Below the pieces are notes generated by a model that saw only the letters and a list, made by a program, of their open reading frames with translations, ran no database searches and was not told where the DNA came from. The position numbers and the translations under genes were made by a program. 64,000 nucleotides of DNA from an uncultured Cryptobacterium sp. Its GTDB lineage: Bacteria > Actinomycetota > Coriobacteriia > Coriobacteriales > Eggerthellaceae. Every line of letters starts with the position of its first letter. Position 1 is the stretch's first letter. The stretch covers positions 1 through 64,000 of the forward strand of contig CATYOF010000007.1 in NCBI GenBank assembly GCA_958410215.1, read 5' to 3'. Below are positions 8,873-16,466 of the stretch, in pieces.

Positions 8873-9304
8873 ATGGCTTACAAATTTGAACTTCACCCCG
8901 GAGGAGAACTAAGAATTCGCGCCCGAAAACAAAAGCAGTATTTCTTAGGCGGACTTATTGCTGTCTGCATTTTGTACGCTATTGGAAGTTATCAAGACCC
9001 AGATTTTTTAGGTACCTATAGCACTCTTCTTATTCTGCTTATTCCTTTGTGCGCTGCACTTGGGTTTCATGGAGCACTTTGCGAATCTTATGCTGAAGCA
9101 TTTGCGGAATCCCCAAAAAATGAGGTATCAACAAAATATCGTCGTTGGTATTTGTTCGCTTTAATCATCGGGATTACGCTTCCTTGCGCAGCAAGCATTG
9201 CATCTTTTACCATAAGCGCTCAACCCGCTTATATGCTTGGTATAGTAGCAGCACTCTACTTTGTGATACGAAACCATAGGCTTTACAAATCGCTCGCTAA
9301 GTGA
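8873..9304 (+). CDS. Hypothetical four-helix membrane protein
   Basis: A 143-residue protein with a short charged N-terminus (HPGGELRIRARKQKQ) and four hydrophobic segments near residues 24-42, 49-66, 93-110 and 117-133. I do not recognise the family. ACAAAGGA precedes the ATG by about 8 nt. It is convergent with the next gene. It could be a small integral-membrane protein of any kind. Confidence 0.7.
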   Translation: MAYKFELHPGGELRIRARKQKQYFLGGLIAVCILYAIGSYQDPDFLGTYSTLLILLIPLCAALGFHGALCESYAEAFAESPKNEVSTKYRRWYLFALIIGITLPCAASIASFTISAQPAYMLGIVAALYFVIRNHRLYKSLAK

Positions 9305-9437
9305 AGTCCTTGCCCACAGAAGGATCACAACACAGCCACAGCAAGGCTAGTAAATGCTAAAACTTCTGCTTTTGGTAAGTACTAACAAGATAAACCAAGT
9401 ACAGCAAACAACACTTCGCTAGTAAAACTGCCCTCGT

Positions 9438-9923
9438 CTATCCCACGTATTCAAGCAACGACATATATTCTTGAGCGCTTTCAGGAACTTCAAGGGTAAA
9501 CGTTTGCCCTTCTGCAGTAACGGATATATAGGACGGATCATCGTAGGTGGTAACTTCTGCCGATACTCCCCCATAGCTTACGTTCTGCGATCCAGTCTCT
9601 TTTACTCCAGAAGGAAGAGAAGTTACCGACCAGCTGTTAATATCCAAGCTATCAATAGCCTGATTTACCTGATCTTCAGACATGCCTGTTTGTGCGGCAA
9701 TATCAGCCGCATTGCTGTAAAGCGCATCTTCAGCCTTCGATTTTATACCAGACGCATCAAGAGCAGCATTAGTTGCAGCGTTAGTGCCAAAGCCCAGCAT
9801 CCCATGAACCGACTGCCCAATTGGTGTAGAAGAAAGAGGCGTAAAGGTAAACAACACAATTACGCACGCAAAAATTGCCAAAAGTGCTGCAATTCCGCCA
9901 AGCAGTTTCAAAACAACATTCAT
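9438..9923 (-). CDS. Hypothetical membrane-anchored extracytoplasmic protein
   Basis: A 161-residue protein with an N-terminal hydrophobic segment (residues 5-30), which is an uncleaved anchor or signal peptide, followed by an Ala/Ser/Asp-rich exported part. The segment from about residue 95 looks like a small beta domain (QNVSYGGVSAEVTTYDD...SVTAEGQTFTLEVP). There is no lipobox. AAGGAA lies upstream of the ATG. The family is not recognised. Confidence 0.7.
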   Translation of the reverse strand: MNVVLKLLGGIAALLAIFACVIVLFTFTPLSSTPIGQSVHGMLGFGTNAATNAALDASGIKSKAEDALYSNAADIAAQTGMSEDQVNQAIDSLDINSWSVTSLPSGVKETGSQNVSYGGVSAEVTTYDDPSYISVTAEGQTFTLEVPESAQEYMSLLEYVG

Positions 9924-10198
9924 AGCAATTCCTTCTTTCTGGCCTAATTACGCATAACTAAATTCGCGCAATTCCAACACGCACTCATACAGACCGATAG
10001 TGCATCTTAATTTGAATTGGTTAGTCTAGCACCATCATATGAAGAACTTGCGGCAAAGTTCTGAATGTTTGATATTCACCTGGGATTATATCGAGGTATA
10101 ACTACTTATTCTTAAAACGTATCTTACTTATAAAGAAAGAATTGCAATGTTTAGCAAATTTATATTGCAATCGCCCTAAAAAAGGATTAAAAACAGTG

Positions 10199-10231
10199 AT
10201 GGCAAAAATCGAAGCTAAGAAAATTCGTTAG
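10199..10231 (+). CDS. Possible 10-codon leader peptide
   Basis: ATG followed by nine codons and TAG encodes MAKIEAKKIR. It is preceded by AAAAGGA and lies 95 nt upstream of the 44-residue gene, with two hairpins between (10250-10296 and 10297-10311). The size and placement resemble leader peptides used in attenuation. This is inference, since a 10-codon ORF can occur by chance. Confidence 0.3.
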   Translation: MAKIEAKKIR

Positions 10232-10249
10232 AAACGTACAGGTGAAAAC

Positions 10250-10311
10250 GTGAAAACGGACGCTTCGAATACAAGTATCCGTTAACTATTTTTCACACGT
10301 AGGTTCTACGT
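10250..10311 (+). promoter_or_regulatory. Structured 5' leader of the 44-aa gene
   Basis: Two stems are visible. In the first, GTGAA plus AACGGA (10250-10260) pairs with TCCGTT plus TTCAC (10278-10283, 10292-10296). In the second, ACGTAG pairs with CTACGT around GTT (10297-10311). The second hairpin ends directly at the AAGGAGGT ribosome-binding site, so it could control access to it. No known RNA family was recognised. Confidence 0.45.
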
Positions 10312-10326
10312 AAGGAGGTAACCAAA

Positions 10327-10461
10327 ATGGCTCCACGTCAAAACAAAATCGCCCTGGTTAACCGCTTCGCTTCTGCTTCCATTGAAGCAAAACGCCTTAT
10401 TGCCACCTTTGTTTTCACGCTGCTTATATGTTGTATCTTGCCCTTGCTTATTAATGGCTAG
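10327..10461 (+). CDS. Small membrane protein, 44 aa
   Basis: A short frame starting MAPRQNKIALVNRF and ending in a single hydrophobic helix (LIATFVFTLLICCILPLLI) with NG at the C-terminus. AAGGAGGT precedes the ATG at ideal spacing, one of the strongest ribosome-binding sites in the window, which argues that it is really translated. The amphipathic basic N-terminus plus one transmembrane segment is typical of small membrane regulators or type I toxin-like peptides. No family is recognised. The structured leader upstream supports regulated expression. Confidence 0.6.
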   Translation: MAPRQNKIALVNRFASASIEAKRLIATFVFTLLICCILPLLING

Positions 10462-10486
10462 CACACTAGCTAATTTGAACTAGTTT

Positions 10487-10563
10487 TTTCAAGCGTTTAA
10501 TCTGCCTGATTAGTTATCCAATGCCTTAAAGGCAGCTAATCGTTTACGCCAAAACGCTTGAAA
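10487..10563. repeat. Nested inverted repeats overlapping a gene end
   Basis: There are three concentric pairings. TTTCAAGCGTTT (10487-10498) pairs with AAACGCTTGAAA (10552-10563), GATTAG (10508-10513) with CTAATC (10536-10541), and TGCCTTAAAGGCA (10522-10534) folds on itself. The right arm encodes the last residues of the 85-residue minus-strand gene. It probably ends transcripts from both sides, but lacks a simple T-run on the minus side. Confidence 0.6.
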
Positions 10564-10793
10564 TAAGACAGAACATTTTGAAGAGACATTTTCTGAGCAA
10601 TAAGTTGATTCGCGGTAACACCACGCATACGTCCTTGCGCTTTTGCCTGGTTAATTTGTTCGCTTACTCGGTCGTATTCTTTCAGCACTGCTTCATGCAC
10701 ATCTTCGTAACTTGCAAGCTTCGCAAAAGCTTTTTGCTCGGTAGAAGCAATTGTTACTTTATCTTGGCTCGTGCGCTGCGTAATTCGATCCAT
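10536..10793 (-). CDS. Hypothetical protein, 85 aa
   Basis: A small, soluble, mostly helical protein, basic at the C-terminus (VLSYFKRFGVND). Residues 25-70 look like a helical pair with heptad-like spacing (DVHEAVLKEYDRVSEQINQA). GGGAG precedes the ATG. The family is not recognised. The 3' end of the frame forms one arm of a nested inverted repeat. Confidence 0.65.
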   Translation of the reverse strand: MDRITQRTSQDKVTIASTEQKAFAKLASYEDVHEAVLKEYDRVSEQINQAKAQGRMRGVTANQLIAQKMSLQNVLSYFKRFGVND

Positions 10794-11098
10794 GTAGCTC
10801 TCCCTCAGCTTCTTTAGTTTGTTTATTGGTTCAATCTGTCCGTTACTTCGATCTATTAGGTTTTTTCATCTATTCGCTGTTCGTAGAAGTTATTCCACAG
10901 CCTTGATTAAGATAACGAAGCCTTGATCAAAATAAAGGCATTATTACTTGATAGTCTCGACATCTCAAAAGAATAACTTTAGTTGGTTTTTATAAAAACC
11001 GCACCTTTTAAACTACACTAATCGCTAGAGAAAACGTTTGGATAAAACAACAAATATCTGTAGTAAGGCTCCGAATAATACAAGCGCAAAGGACTTTT
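10794..11098. other. Intergenic, divergent promoters region
   Basis: No gene is seen. A 20-bp direct repeat (AGCCTTGAT then AAGATAA/AAAATAA) occurs at 10899-10918 and 10919-10938, between the divergent 85-residue and 128-residue genes, and could be a regulator site. Confidence 0.4.
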
Positions 11099-11485
11099 AT
11101 GGCAAACAAAGCAAAGAAATCACTCTCTAATCCAAAAACAGTAGCCTTGTCTTTTTCTGGCAATGACGCCGCTATCATGAAAACGGCAAACGAAGTTTTG
11201 CAAGATTTAGAAGCGCTTAGTAATGAAGCGCGTTATATGATGAGCGAAAATCCTGAAAGTAAAGGCAATATTACCCTTTGGAATTACCTTGTAGACATTG
11301 AAGATATGGTAACTACTCTATCTGAAGGCAATACGCTTTCAAAAGAAGATATCGAAATGTTAGGTAATACTTGTATAGAGGTAATTCGCCACTTCAACAG
11401 AAATGAAGAGGTAAGCAACGAAGAAGTAAAAGCAATCTTTGCAAAACTTAATAATGTGATATTCGAAAATGATTTCTTTGCATAG
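11099..11485 (+). CDS. Hypothetical protein, 128 aa
   Basis: A soluble, acidic, helical protein with no signal peptide or membrane segment. A basic N-terminal dozen residues (ANKAKKSLSNPK) is followed by several amphipathic helices. CAAAGGAC lies upstream of the ATG. I do not recognise the family. Its composition suits a small cytoplasmic binding protein, but nothing more can be said. Confidence 0.65.
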   Translation: MANKAKKSLSNPKTVALSFSGNDAAIMKTANEVLQDLEALSNEARYMMSENPESKGNITLWNYLVDIEDMVTTLSEGNTLSKEDIEMLGNTCIEVIRHFNRNEEVSNEEVKAIFAKLNNVIFENDFFA

Positions 11486-11730
11486 CTATGCCTAACAAAA
11501 ACAGTAAATGAACTGGTTTAAATCCTTCGCTTAACACCTTTTGAACAAGTTCTTTCTTTTTATAAAAAATGTGCCATACTACAAGCTATAGAAGGTGATA
11601 AAAAGGTTAGTAATCGCTTTTGGGAAACCGGTAGATTTACTAGGTATCTTGATCTAGGTGTCTCTATCGTTTTCCGTAAAGCACATAATTCTTTTTAGCC
11701 AAAATAAGTTTGAAGCGGTCGCAAAACTTG

Positions 11731-11766
11731 CACGGTTCGAGACCCTGCCCGTCCAAAACTAGGGGG
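11731..11766 (+). promoter_or_regulatory. Probable preQ1-I riboswitch
   Basis: A minimal H-type pseudoknot aptamer pattern. Stem ACGG (11732-11735) pairs with CCGU (11749-11752) around a 13-nt loop beginning UUCGAG, and is followed by the A-rich tail AAAACUAGGGGG. The blocks GGUUC...AG...AC and nAAAACUAGG are the conserved features of preQ1 class I. The tail contains the ribosome-binding site of the YhhQ gene, so translational repression by preQ1 is expected. Placement directly before a queuosine-precursor transporter is strong context. Confidence 0.7.
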
Positions 11767-11774
11767 TGCCACCC

Positions 11775-12461
11775 ATGAATGAATTACTCTTTTTCTTAGA
11801 GATAATTTTGACGTTTGGATGTGTAGTTGCAGCTAAGAAGATATTTGGGAAAGCTGGCCTTATTGCCTGGATTGCCATTGCGATGATTCTCGCAAATTTA
11901 ACCGTAGTAAAAACGGTTGATCTTTTTGGAATCGATGCCACACTTGGCAATATTATGTTTGCCTCCACGTTCCTTGCTGGCGATATGCTCAATGAAAATT
12001 ACGGCAGACAAGCTGCCCATAAGGGAATTCTTGTGGGACTAGGCGGCGTGTTGGTATTCATGATTTGCACTCAAATTAGCTTGCTCTACACGCCAAGCGC
12101 TACCGATGTTTCCCATGATGCAATGGCACTTTTATTTGCTCTTAATCTTCGAACCAGCGTTGCTTCGGTTGCAATGTGCATTTTGGCAAACTGGCTTAAT
12201 GTTTCTTTATACGCAAAAATCCGCGAATTAACCAACGGAAAGTATTTATGGCTGCGCAATAACGTAACCACTATTACCTGTAATTGTGTTGAGAATTTCT
12301 TATTCGTGCTGTTAGCATTTGGCGGCATTTATTCCATGGAACAAATCCTTGCTATTGCTTGCTCTACCTGCGTTATTGAAATTTTCTTGGCTTTGTGCGA
12401 TACCCCGTTTTTGTATCTTTCCCGCGGAGAATCGAAATTACTGCATCGAGCTAAAGCCTAA
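11775..12461 (+). CDS. yhhQ: Queuosine precursor transporter, YhhQ/VUT family
   Basis: A 228-residue integral membrane protein of the YhhQ (vitamin uptake transporter) family, which imports queuosine precursors such as preQ0 or preQ1. Six or so hydrophobic segments are visible. The family-typical stretch NIMFASTFLAGDMLNENYG lies near residue 60, and NWLNVSLYAKIRE...NNVTTITCNCVENFLF near 130-175. The ATG at 11775 sits 8 nt after AGGGGG; the GTG at 11766 overlaps that site and is less likely. A preQ1-I-like aptamer overlaps the ribosome-binding site, which supports both the function and preQ1-responsive control. Confidence 0.9.
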   Translation: MNELLFFLEIILTFGCVVAAKKIFGKAGLIAWIAIAMILANLTVVKTVDLFGIDATLGNIMFASTFLAGDMLNENYGRQAAHKGILVGLGGVLVFMICTQISLLYTPSATDVSHDAMALLFALNLRTSVASVAMCILANWLNVSLYAKIRELTNGKYLWLRNNVTTITCNCVENFLFVLLAFGGIYSMEQILAIACSTCVIEIFLALCDTPFLYLSRGESKLLHRAKA

Positions 12462-12621
12462 TTGGCTAGCTGGCTTAGGTGGTGTCATTAACGCCAGCAG
12501 TCCTAGCAACTGGAACTAACTATCCACATCAACAAGGCTAATCAGTCCTCAGTATCCAGCCGTTGACGAATCCGCTACATACCAAGAAAGACAATGAACA
12601 AAGAGCATCAAGGAAATACCC

Positions 12622-13101
12622 ATGGCAATAGAAAAAGTTAAGAACTATTTTAAGCAATTTGGGATTGAAGACCGAATTATGGAATTTGAAGTTTCAAGCG
12701 CTACGGTGGAACTTGCAGCACAGGCAGCTGGTTGCGAGGCGTGTCGCATTGCGAAAAGTCTTTCTTTTATGGTTGACGGTTTACCAATATTGGTAGTTGC
12801 TGCAGGAGATGCCCGTATTGACAACAAAAAGTACAAAACTCAATTCGGCACAAAGGCTAAGATGCTTTCAGCTGATGATGCCGAAACATTAATTGGTCAT
12901 GCCGTGGGTAGCGTGTGCCCTTTTGCAGTAAATGATAATGTTCAGGTTTATCTCGATGAATCGCTTAAACGATTCGAAACGGTGTTTCCCGCATGCGGTA
13001 GCAGTAATAGCGCCATTGAACTCTCCTTAGAAGAATTAGAGCGTTATTCCCATTACTGCAGTTGGGTAGATGTTTGTAAAGATTGGCGTCTTTCTTCTTA
13101 A
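12622..13101 (+). CDS. YbaK/EbsC-family aminoacyl-tRNA deacylase
   Basis: A 159-residue YbaK/ProX-type protein. The family hydrolyses mischarged aminoacyl-tRNA in trans (YbaK: Cys-tRNAPro; related members: Ala-tRNAPro). Diagnostic segments are AAGCEACRIAKSLSFMV with the conserved Lys near residue 45, VVAAGDARIDNKKYK, and the glycine-rich VGSVCPFAV. The specificity within the family is not certain. AAGGAAA precedes the ATG. It appears monocistronic. Confidence 0.88.
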   Translation: MAIEKVKNYFKQFGIEDRIMEFEVSSATVELAAQAAGCEACRIAKSLSFMVDGLPILVVAAGDARIDNKKYKTQFGTKAKMLSADDAETLIGHAVGSVCPFAVNDNVQVYLDESLKRFETVFPACGSSNSAIELSLEELERYSHYCSWVDVCKDWRLSS

Positions 13102-13137
13102 ATAGAAATTGCTTCCGAAAAGTATTTCTTTTTGCTC

Positions 13138-14073
13138 TTATTTGTTCAAAATATCCGCACGTTCTTTAAGAATTCGTGAAGCATCCTCACTGCTTAGATC
13201 GCCATTCTGTATAAAACGTTCAACCAATGCAGTGTAATTATCCCACGGTGTCTTTCCCTGCGCATCCTTAGCAGAAGGATCGGCACCATACGCAAGCAAC
13301 AAATCCACCACTTCATCAGTTTCTTCAAGAACTTGAAGAGCATCCCGGTCGTTGCTGTCTGTGTAAACCAAAATACCCGCTACACCACGACACGCCAGAT
13401 GCAACGGTGTTTCCCCTTCGGAAAGCTCAGGAGATTCAATGCCATCGTTGACAGAAACAACAACGTTAGGATCTGCCCCTTCATCCAGCAAAGTACGAAT
13501 CATATCAGGAGAATCGTAAGAAAAACCCAGCGCCATCAAAAGCGGCGGTTCCACTTCGCTTACCTGGCCATCGGAATCGTAACTTGGGAGGGGTGCATTT
13601 GCGTCAAGGGGCACCCCTTGAGTCTTCGCCCCATCAAATACGATACGCACGCAATCTTCATCCCCATACTGAACAGACAGCACAAGCAATTCTTCCCAAG
13701 ATTCCTCCCCTTTTACCGGCAAAGGATCGGTAAGATTTTGAAGGCATTTTCGCAGTTCACCCGGATCATGCGAAACAACCGCCTTCGAACAATCGTCATA
13801 ACGGATAGTCAGTTCAGAATCAATGATGGGATAGGCAATGCAAAGAGAAAACCACACTAGCACGGGCACACTTGCCATATAGAAAACAATAGGAATTGCA
13901 AGGAGGCCTTTGAGTTTCTTTCCTTGAATGCGCCGCTTTTTGGTACCCAAAGCAAACACAATACTCACAACCGTGGCGGCAACGAAAAGTACTGCCGCAA
14001 AAGCTACTGCCACAAACGTTGCGAGAGCCATCGCCCCAATGATAGGCAAGGCAAGCATGAATGTTCCGCCCAT
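13138..14073 (-). CDS. Membrane-anchored ankyrin-repeat protein
   Basis: A 311-residue protein. Two hydrophobic segments (about residues 10-42 and 57-80) are followed by an extended region with ankyrin-type repeats. Clear units are PPLLMALGFSYDSPDMIRTLLDEGADPN, ETPLHLACRG with a degenerate loop, and VVDLLLAYGADPSAKDAQGKTPWD. The repeats presumably mediate protein binding and would face the outside or inside depending on topology. GAGGG lies 8 nt before the ATG. It is convergent with the YbaK-like gene. The partner is unknown. Confidence 0.8.
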   Translation of the reverse strand: MGGTFMLALPIIGAMALATFVAVAFAAVLFVAATVVSIVFALGTKKRRIQGKKLKGLLAIPIVFYMASVPVLVWFSLCIAYPIIDSELTIRYDDCSKAVVSHDPGELRKCLQNLTDPLPVKGEESWEELLVLSVQYGDEDCVRIVFDGAKTQGVPLDANAPLPSYDSDGQVSEVEPPLLMALGFSYDSPDMIRTLLDEGADPNVVVSVNDGIESPELSEGETPLHLACRGVAGILVYTDSNDRDALQVLEETDEVVDLLLAYGADPSAKDAQGKTPWDNYTALVERFIQNGDLSSEDASRILKERADILNK

Positions 14074-14228
14074 GGCACCCTCTTACCCCGGCTCCTTCAG
14101 CATTTCTGCATTAGTTAAACAATTTATTCTGTCTAAGAAATTTTATTATAGCGATCGTAACCAACCAGGCAGCAGAGGTTAAATTTTAAATTTGGGTATC
14201 AGCCGTCAACTATGTAGTAGTTTTTATT

Positions 14229-14666
14229 TTAATTTTCTACACTGTAGGAAAAAGGAAGCAGTGCTTCTGCTTTGACTTTAATTTTTTCGCTATTTGCAAT
14301 AAGGATGACTTCGCATTCCGGCATGTAATCATACAAGATTTGTCGACAATTCCCACATGGTGGGATGATTTCCTCTCCATTTTCACCCCGAACTGCCACG
14401 ATTACCTCAAACTGTCGTTCGCCATTCGTGATAGCTGCCCCAATTGCCACCTGCTCTGCGCAAGCACCATGTAAGGAATAAACGTTCACACCAGTATATA
14501 TTTTGCCACTTTTACATAACACGGCTGCTCCTACCGTGTGATTGTAGTTTTCTTTATCGTAATTTGCCTGTATCGCCCTTCGAGCAGCTTCTATTACCTC
14601 ATAATCCTTTTGGATTAGAGGAGCAAATTCCATTGCTTCCAATCTATCTTTAGACCAGTGAGTCAT
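14229..14666 (-). CDS. Blasticidin-S-deaminase-like cytidine deaminase
   Basis: A 145-residue member of the cytidine deaminase fold. The zinc site is CAE in HGACAEQVAIG near residue 68 and PCGNC near 102. Several segments are closer to blasticidin S deaminase than to housekeeping Cdd: GKIYTGVNVY, the IVAVRGENGE strand, PPCGNCRQILYDY and the ending LLPFSYSVEN. Such enzymes deaminate the cytosine of blasticidin S or free cytidine. Which applies here cannot be decided by eye. AAAGGAT precedes the ATG. It lies at the edge of an accessory-looking patch. Confidence 0.85.
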   Translation of the reverse strand: MTHWSKDRLEAMEFAPLIQKDYEVIEAARRAIQANYDKENYNHTVGAAVLCKSGKIYTGVNVYSLHGACAEQVAIGAAITNGERQFEVIVAVRGENGEEIIPPCGNCRQILYDYMPECEVILIANSEKIKVKAEALLPFSYSVEN

Positions 14667-14901
14667 TGTTTATGCATCCTTTCGGTCTTGTAATAAAAAA
14701 TGTGTAATTGTCCAATATTACTGATCCAAACATATCGAAAATATTGAGAATATAATTCATTCATGGATGCCTAGACCAACATTAGATTCATCAAGGAAAA
14801 CAATACTAGATGGCACAAAGCAAGGTTCAGTACCCATCCGAAGAACCAATAGTCCCAGAATTTCTGATCATGTAAAAGAGTATAAGATAAAGGTGATATA
14901 A

Positions 14902-15144
14902 ATGATTACTTTTGAAGAAGCAAAAAAGATCGCCGAAGATGCACATGAATCATTTAAAGAAAAATATGATAGTTGGTTCGAAACGGAAAAGGCGTTCATT
15001 TTTTCTGTGTCTGACTATGAAGGGTACGGAGGGTTTTTAATGCCTTTTTATGTAACCAAAAAAGATGGAAAAGTCCATTTTGATTACTCTCAGGCAATGA
15101 TGATGGGTGCTCTTGGTGAAAATATTGCAGAGGGCAAATTATAA
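14902..15144 (+). CDS. Hypothetical 80-aa protein
   Basis: A small acidic protein: a helix (FEEAKKIAEDAHESFKEKYD), then a beta-rich part (AFIFSVSDYEGYGGFLMPFYVTKKDGKVHFD). The layout is reminiscent of small immunity proteins, but I cannot assign a family. AAAGGTGAT precedes the ATG. Neighbouring genes are also orphans, next to a decayed NERD-domain gene. Confidence 0.55.
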   Translation: MITFEEAKKIAEDAHESFKEKYDSWFETEKAFIFSVSDYEGYGGFLMPFYVTKKDGKVHFDYSQAMMMGALGENIAEGKL

Positions 15145-15295
15145 GAATTTCGTTTATCTGTTTTAGTTATCCTTCAGAACAAAATTAAAGAGAATATACT
15201 GCCAAGCCATATCTTGATGCTGTCTGAATTAAATAAAAGTAGCCTTTCAGCCCCTGCTATCAAAGGTTAGATTCTCTAGGTCTCCACTTTTGCAT

Positions 15296-15565
15296 GTGAC
15301 CGAAAGAGAAATAACCCTCATCACGCTCGATGAATGGCCAAAGAATTGCACGTCACAAGATGTCTTTTCGATTGACCACCATGCATTCACTCTCCACATC
15401 ATCAACTTAGATGGGGGTACAAGTCCTCATTTTGAACCAGTATTTGGTATTAACACAACCAATGTTCGCTACCCTGAATCTTGGTACCTTGGCAAAACAG
15501 TCAGAGAAGTTAATGAATTTGAACTTTCTCAATTCCCAACAGTTCACAAGCTCGAACCCTACTAG
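15296..15565 (+). CDS. Possible small protein or gene remnant
   Basis: An open frame of about 89 residues using GTG (15296) or TTG (15290) as start. There is no good ribosome-binding site and an ATG at 15294 is immediately followed by a stop in its frame. The protein sequence looks natural (ITLDEWPKN, FTLHIINLDGG, NVRYPESWYLGKTVRE) but matches nothing I know. It may be a fragment of a larger gene. Confidence 0.35.
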   Translation: MTEREITLITLDEWPKNCTSQDVFSIDHHAFTLHIINLDGGTSPHFEPVFGINTTNVRYPESWYLGKTVREVNEFELSQFPTVHKLEPY

Positions 15566-15567
15566 TT

Positions 15568-15935
15568 TTATTTCCTCTTCCGCCAACCTTTTAAATTGAT
15601 GCGATTAGATACGATGCTAACAAACTTTTTCAGCTCTTCATCATCCATTAAGTTATACAAGTCCCATACGGTCTACAGAGTAACTTCATGGTCGTTATTA
15701 TCAACAACAAGCCGAATCAAGGCATAAAGCACTCTGATAGTTTCTTTGTCGTAACTGCCTGTTTGCAATCATAGATTTCTCCCATTTCTGCATCTATATG
15801 CAAAAGCATTCCAGTTCTTTATTTCAACAACAAAAGCACACTGACAAGTCAAAACAATAAGGTCAACCTGACTCCAAAAAGAACGTTTTCTTTTTGATTC
15901 ATCAGAAGGTGTCGAAATATTTGTACCACTTATGG
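15568..15935 (-). pseudogene. Remnant of a NERD-domain protein
   Basis: On the minus strand a NERD (nuclease-related domain) core is readable at about 15769-15935: SQVDLIVLTCQCAFVVEIKNW, the expected Asp/Glu-x-Lys strand. It is broken by a stop soon after. A different frame downstream reads SYDKETIRVLYALIRLVVDN, then an in-frame TAG, then TVWDLYNLMDDEELKKF and a stop at 15568. One frameshift and one nonsense change, plus the missing N-terminus, make this a pseudogene. Confidence 0.6.
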
Positions 15936-15941
15936 CACACC

Positions 15942-16262
15942 CTATCGATAAAAATGCCCGAAATACCAAGGCGCACGATACGGCAATGCCTCCACATACC
16001 ACCTATCCGTACTACCTTTAGCGGTTGCTTCCTGCTCTAAATACAGATGCGTTCTGTGATTACCAATCTGCACGGTATAGCGCAATGTTCGCACCCCTTC
16101 ACCAGGAAATGAATTCGAGATAGGCTGTCCTATTACCTGCTCTATTTGAAACGTACGCCCATCAGGCCAGCACACCGAAAGCGGTGTTATAACCCCATCA
16201 TCACGCCAGCGTGCAATCACATCCACATAACGACGCGTAGTATGTGAATCTGGCAATGACAT
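15942..16262 (-). CDS. Hypothetical protein divergent from the Y-family polymerase
   Basis: About 106 residues, soluble, mostly beta (RRYVDVIARWRDDGVITPLSVCWPDGRTFQIEQV...LRYTVQIGNHRTHLYLEQE). The Trp/Asp/Gly turns suggest a small beta-barrel. GGAAGGAT lies about 12 nt before the ATG at 16262; an in-frame ATG at 16286 is possible but has no ribosome-binding site. It shares its control region with the divergent polymerase gene, including a perfect LexA box, so it is probably SOS-regulated. Function unknown. Confidence 0.7.
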   Translation of the reverse strand: MSLPDSHTTRRYVDVIARWRDDGVITPLSVCWPDGRTFQIEQVIGQPISNSFPGEGVRTLRYTVQIGNHRTHLYLEQEATAKGSTDRWYVEALPYRAPWYFGHFYR

Positions 16263-16327
16263 TCTAGTATTTCTATCCTTCCGCATGTTGCATTCGTTTC
16301 AAAGCACGATATACTTACCCTATAGTA

Positions 16328-16339
16328 GAACATATGTTC
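16328..16339. promoter_or_regulatory. LexA (SOS) box
   Basis: GAACATATGTTC is a perfect palindrome matching the Gram-positive LexA consensus CGAAC-N4-GTTCG (the 3' G is present too). A second half-site CGAACATAC follows at 16352-16360. It lies between divergent starts at 16262/16286 and 16467 and so can control both. Confidence 0.8.
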
Positions 16340-16466
16340 GATATTTAAAAGCGAACATACTAGGTAAATACAGCGCAATTGAAAGCGTTTGTGAAGCAAA
16401 CCAGCAAACATCACGCAGATAAGCAAGCAGTAGCAAAACCGAAAACAAAAAAAGGAGTAGCGCACT

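Noticed and set aside
11731..11755. tRNA-like T-arm and 3' end (GGTTCGAGACC...CCCGTCCA)
   Set aside because: No matching 5' acceptor strand (GGACGGG) or anticodon arm exists within the preceding 90 nt. The tail and position before yhhQ fit a preQ1-I aptamer better.
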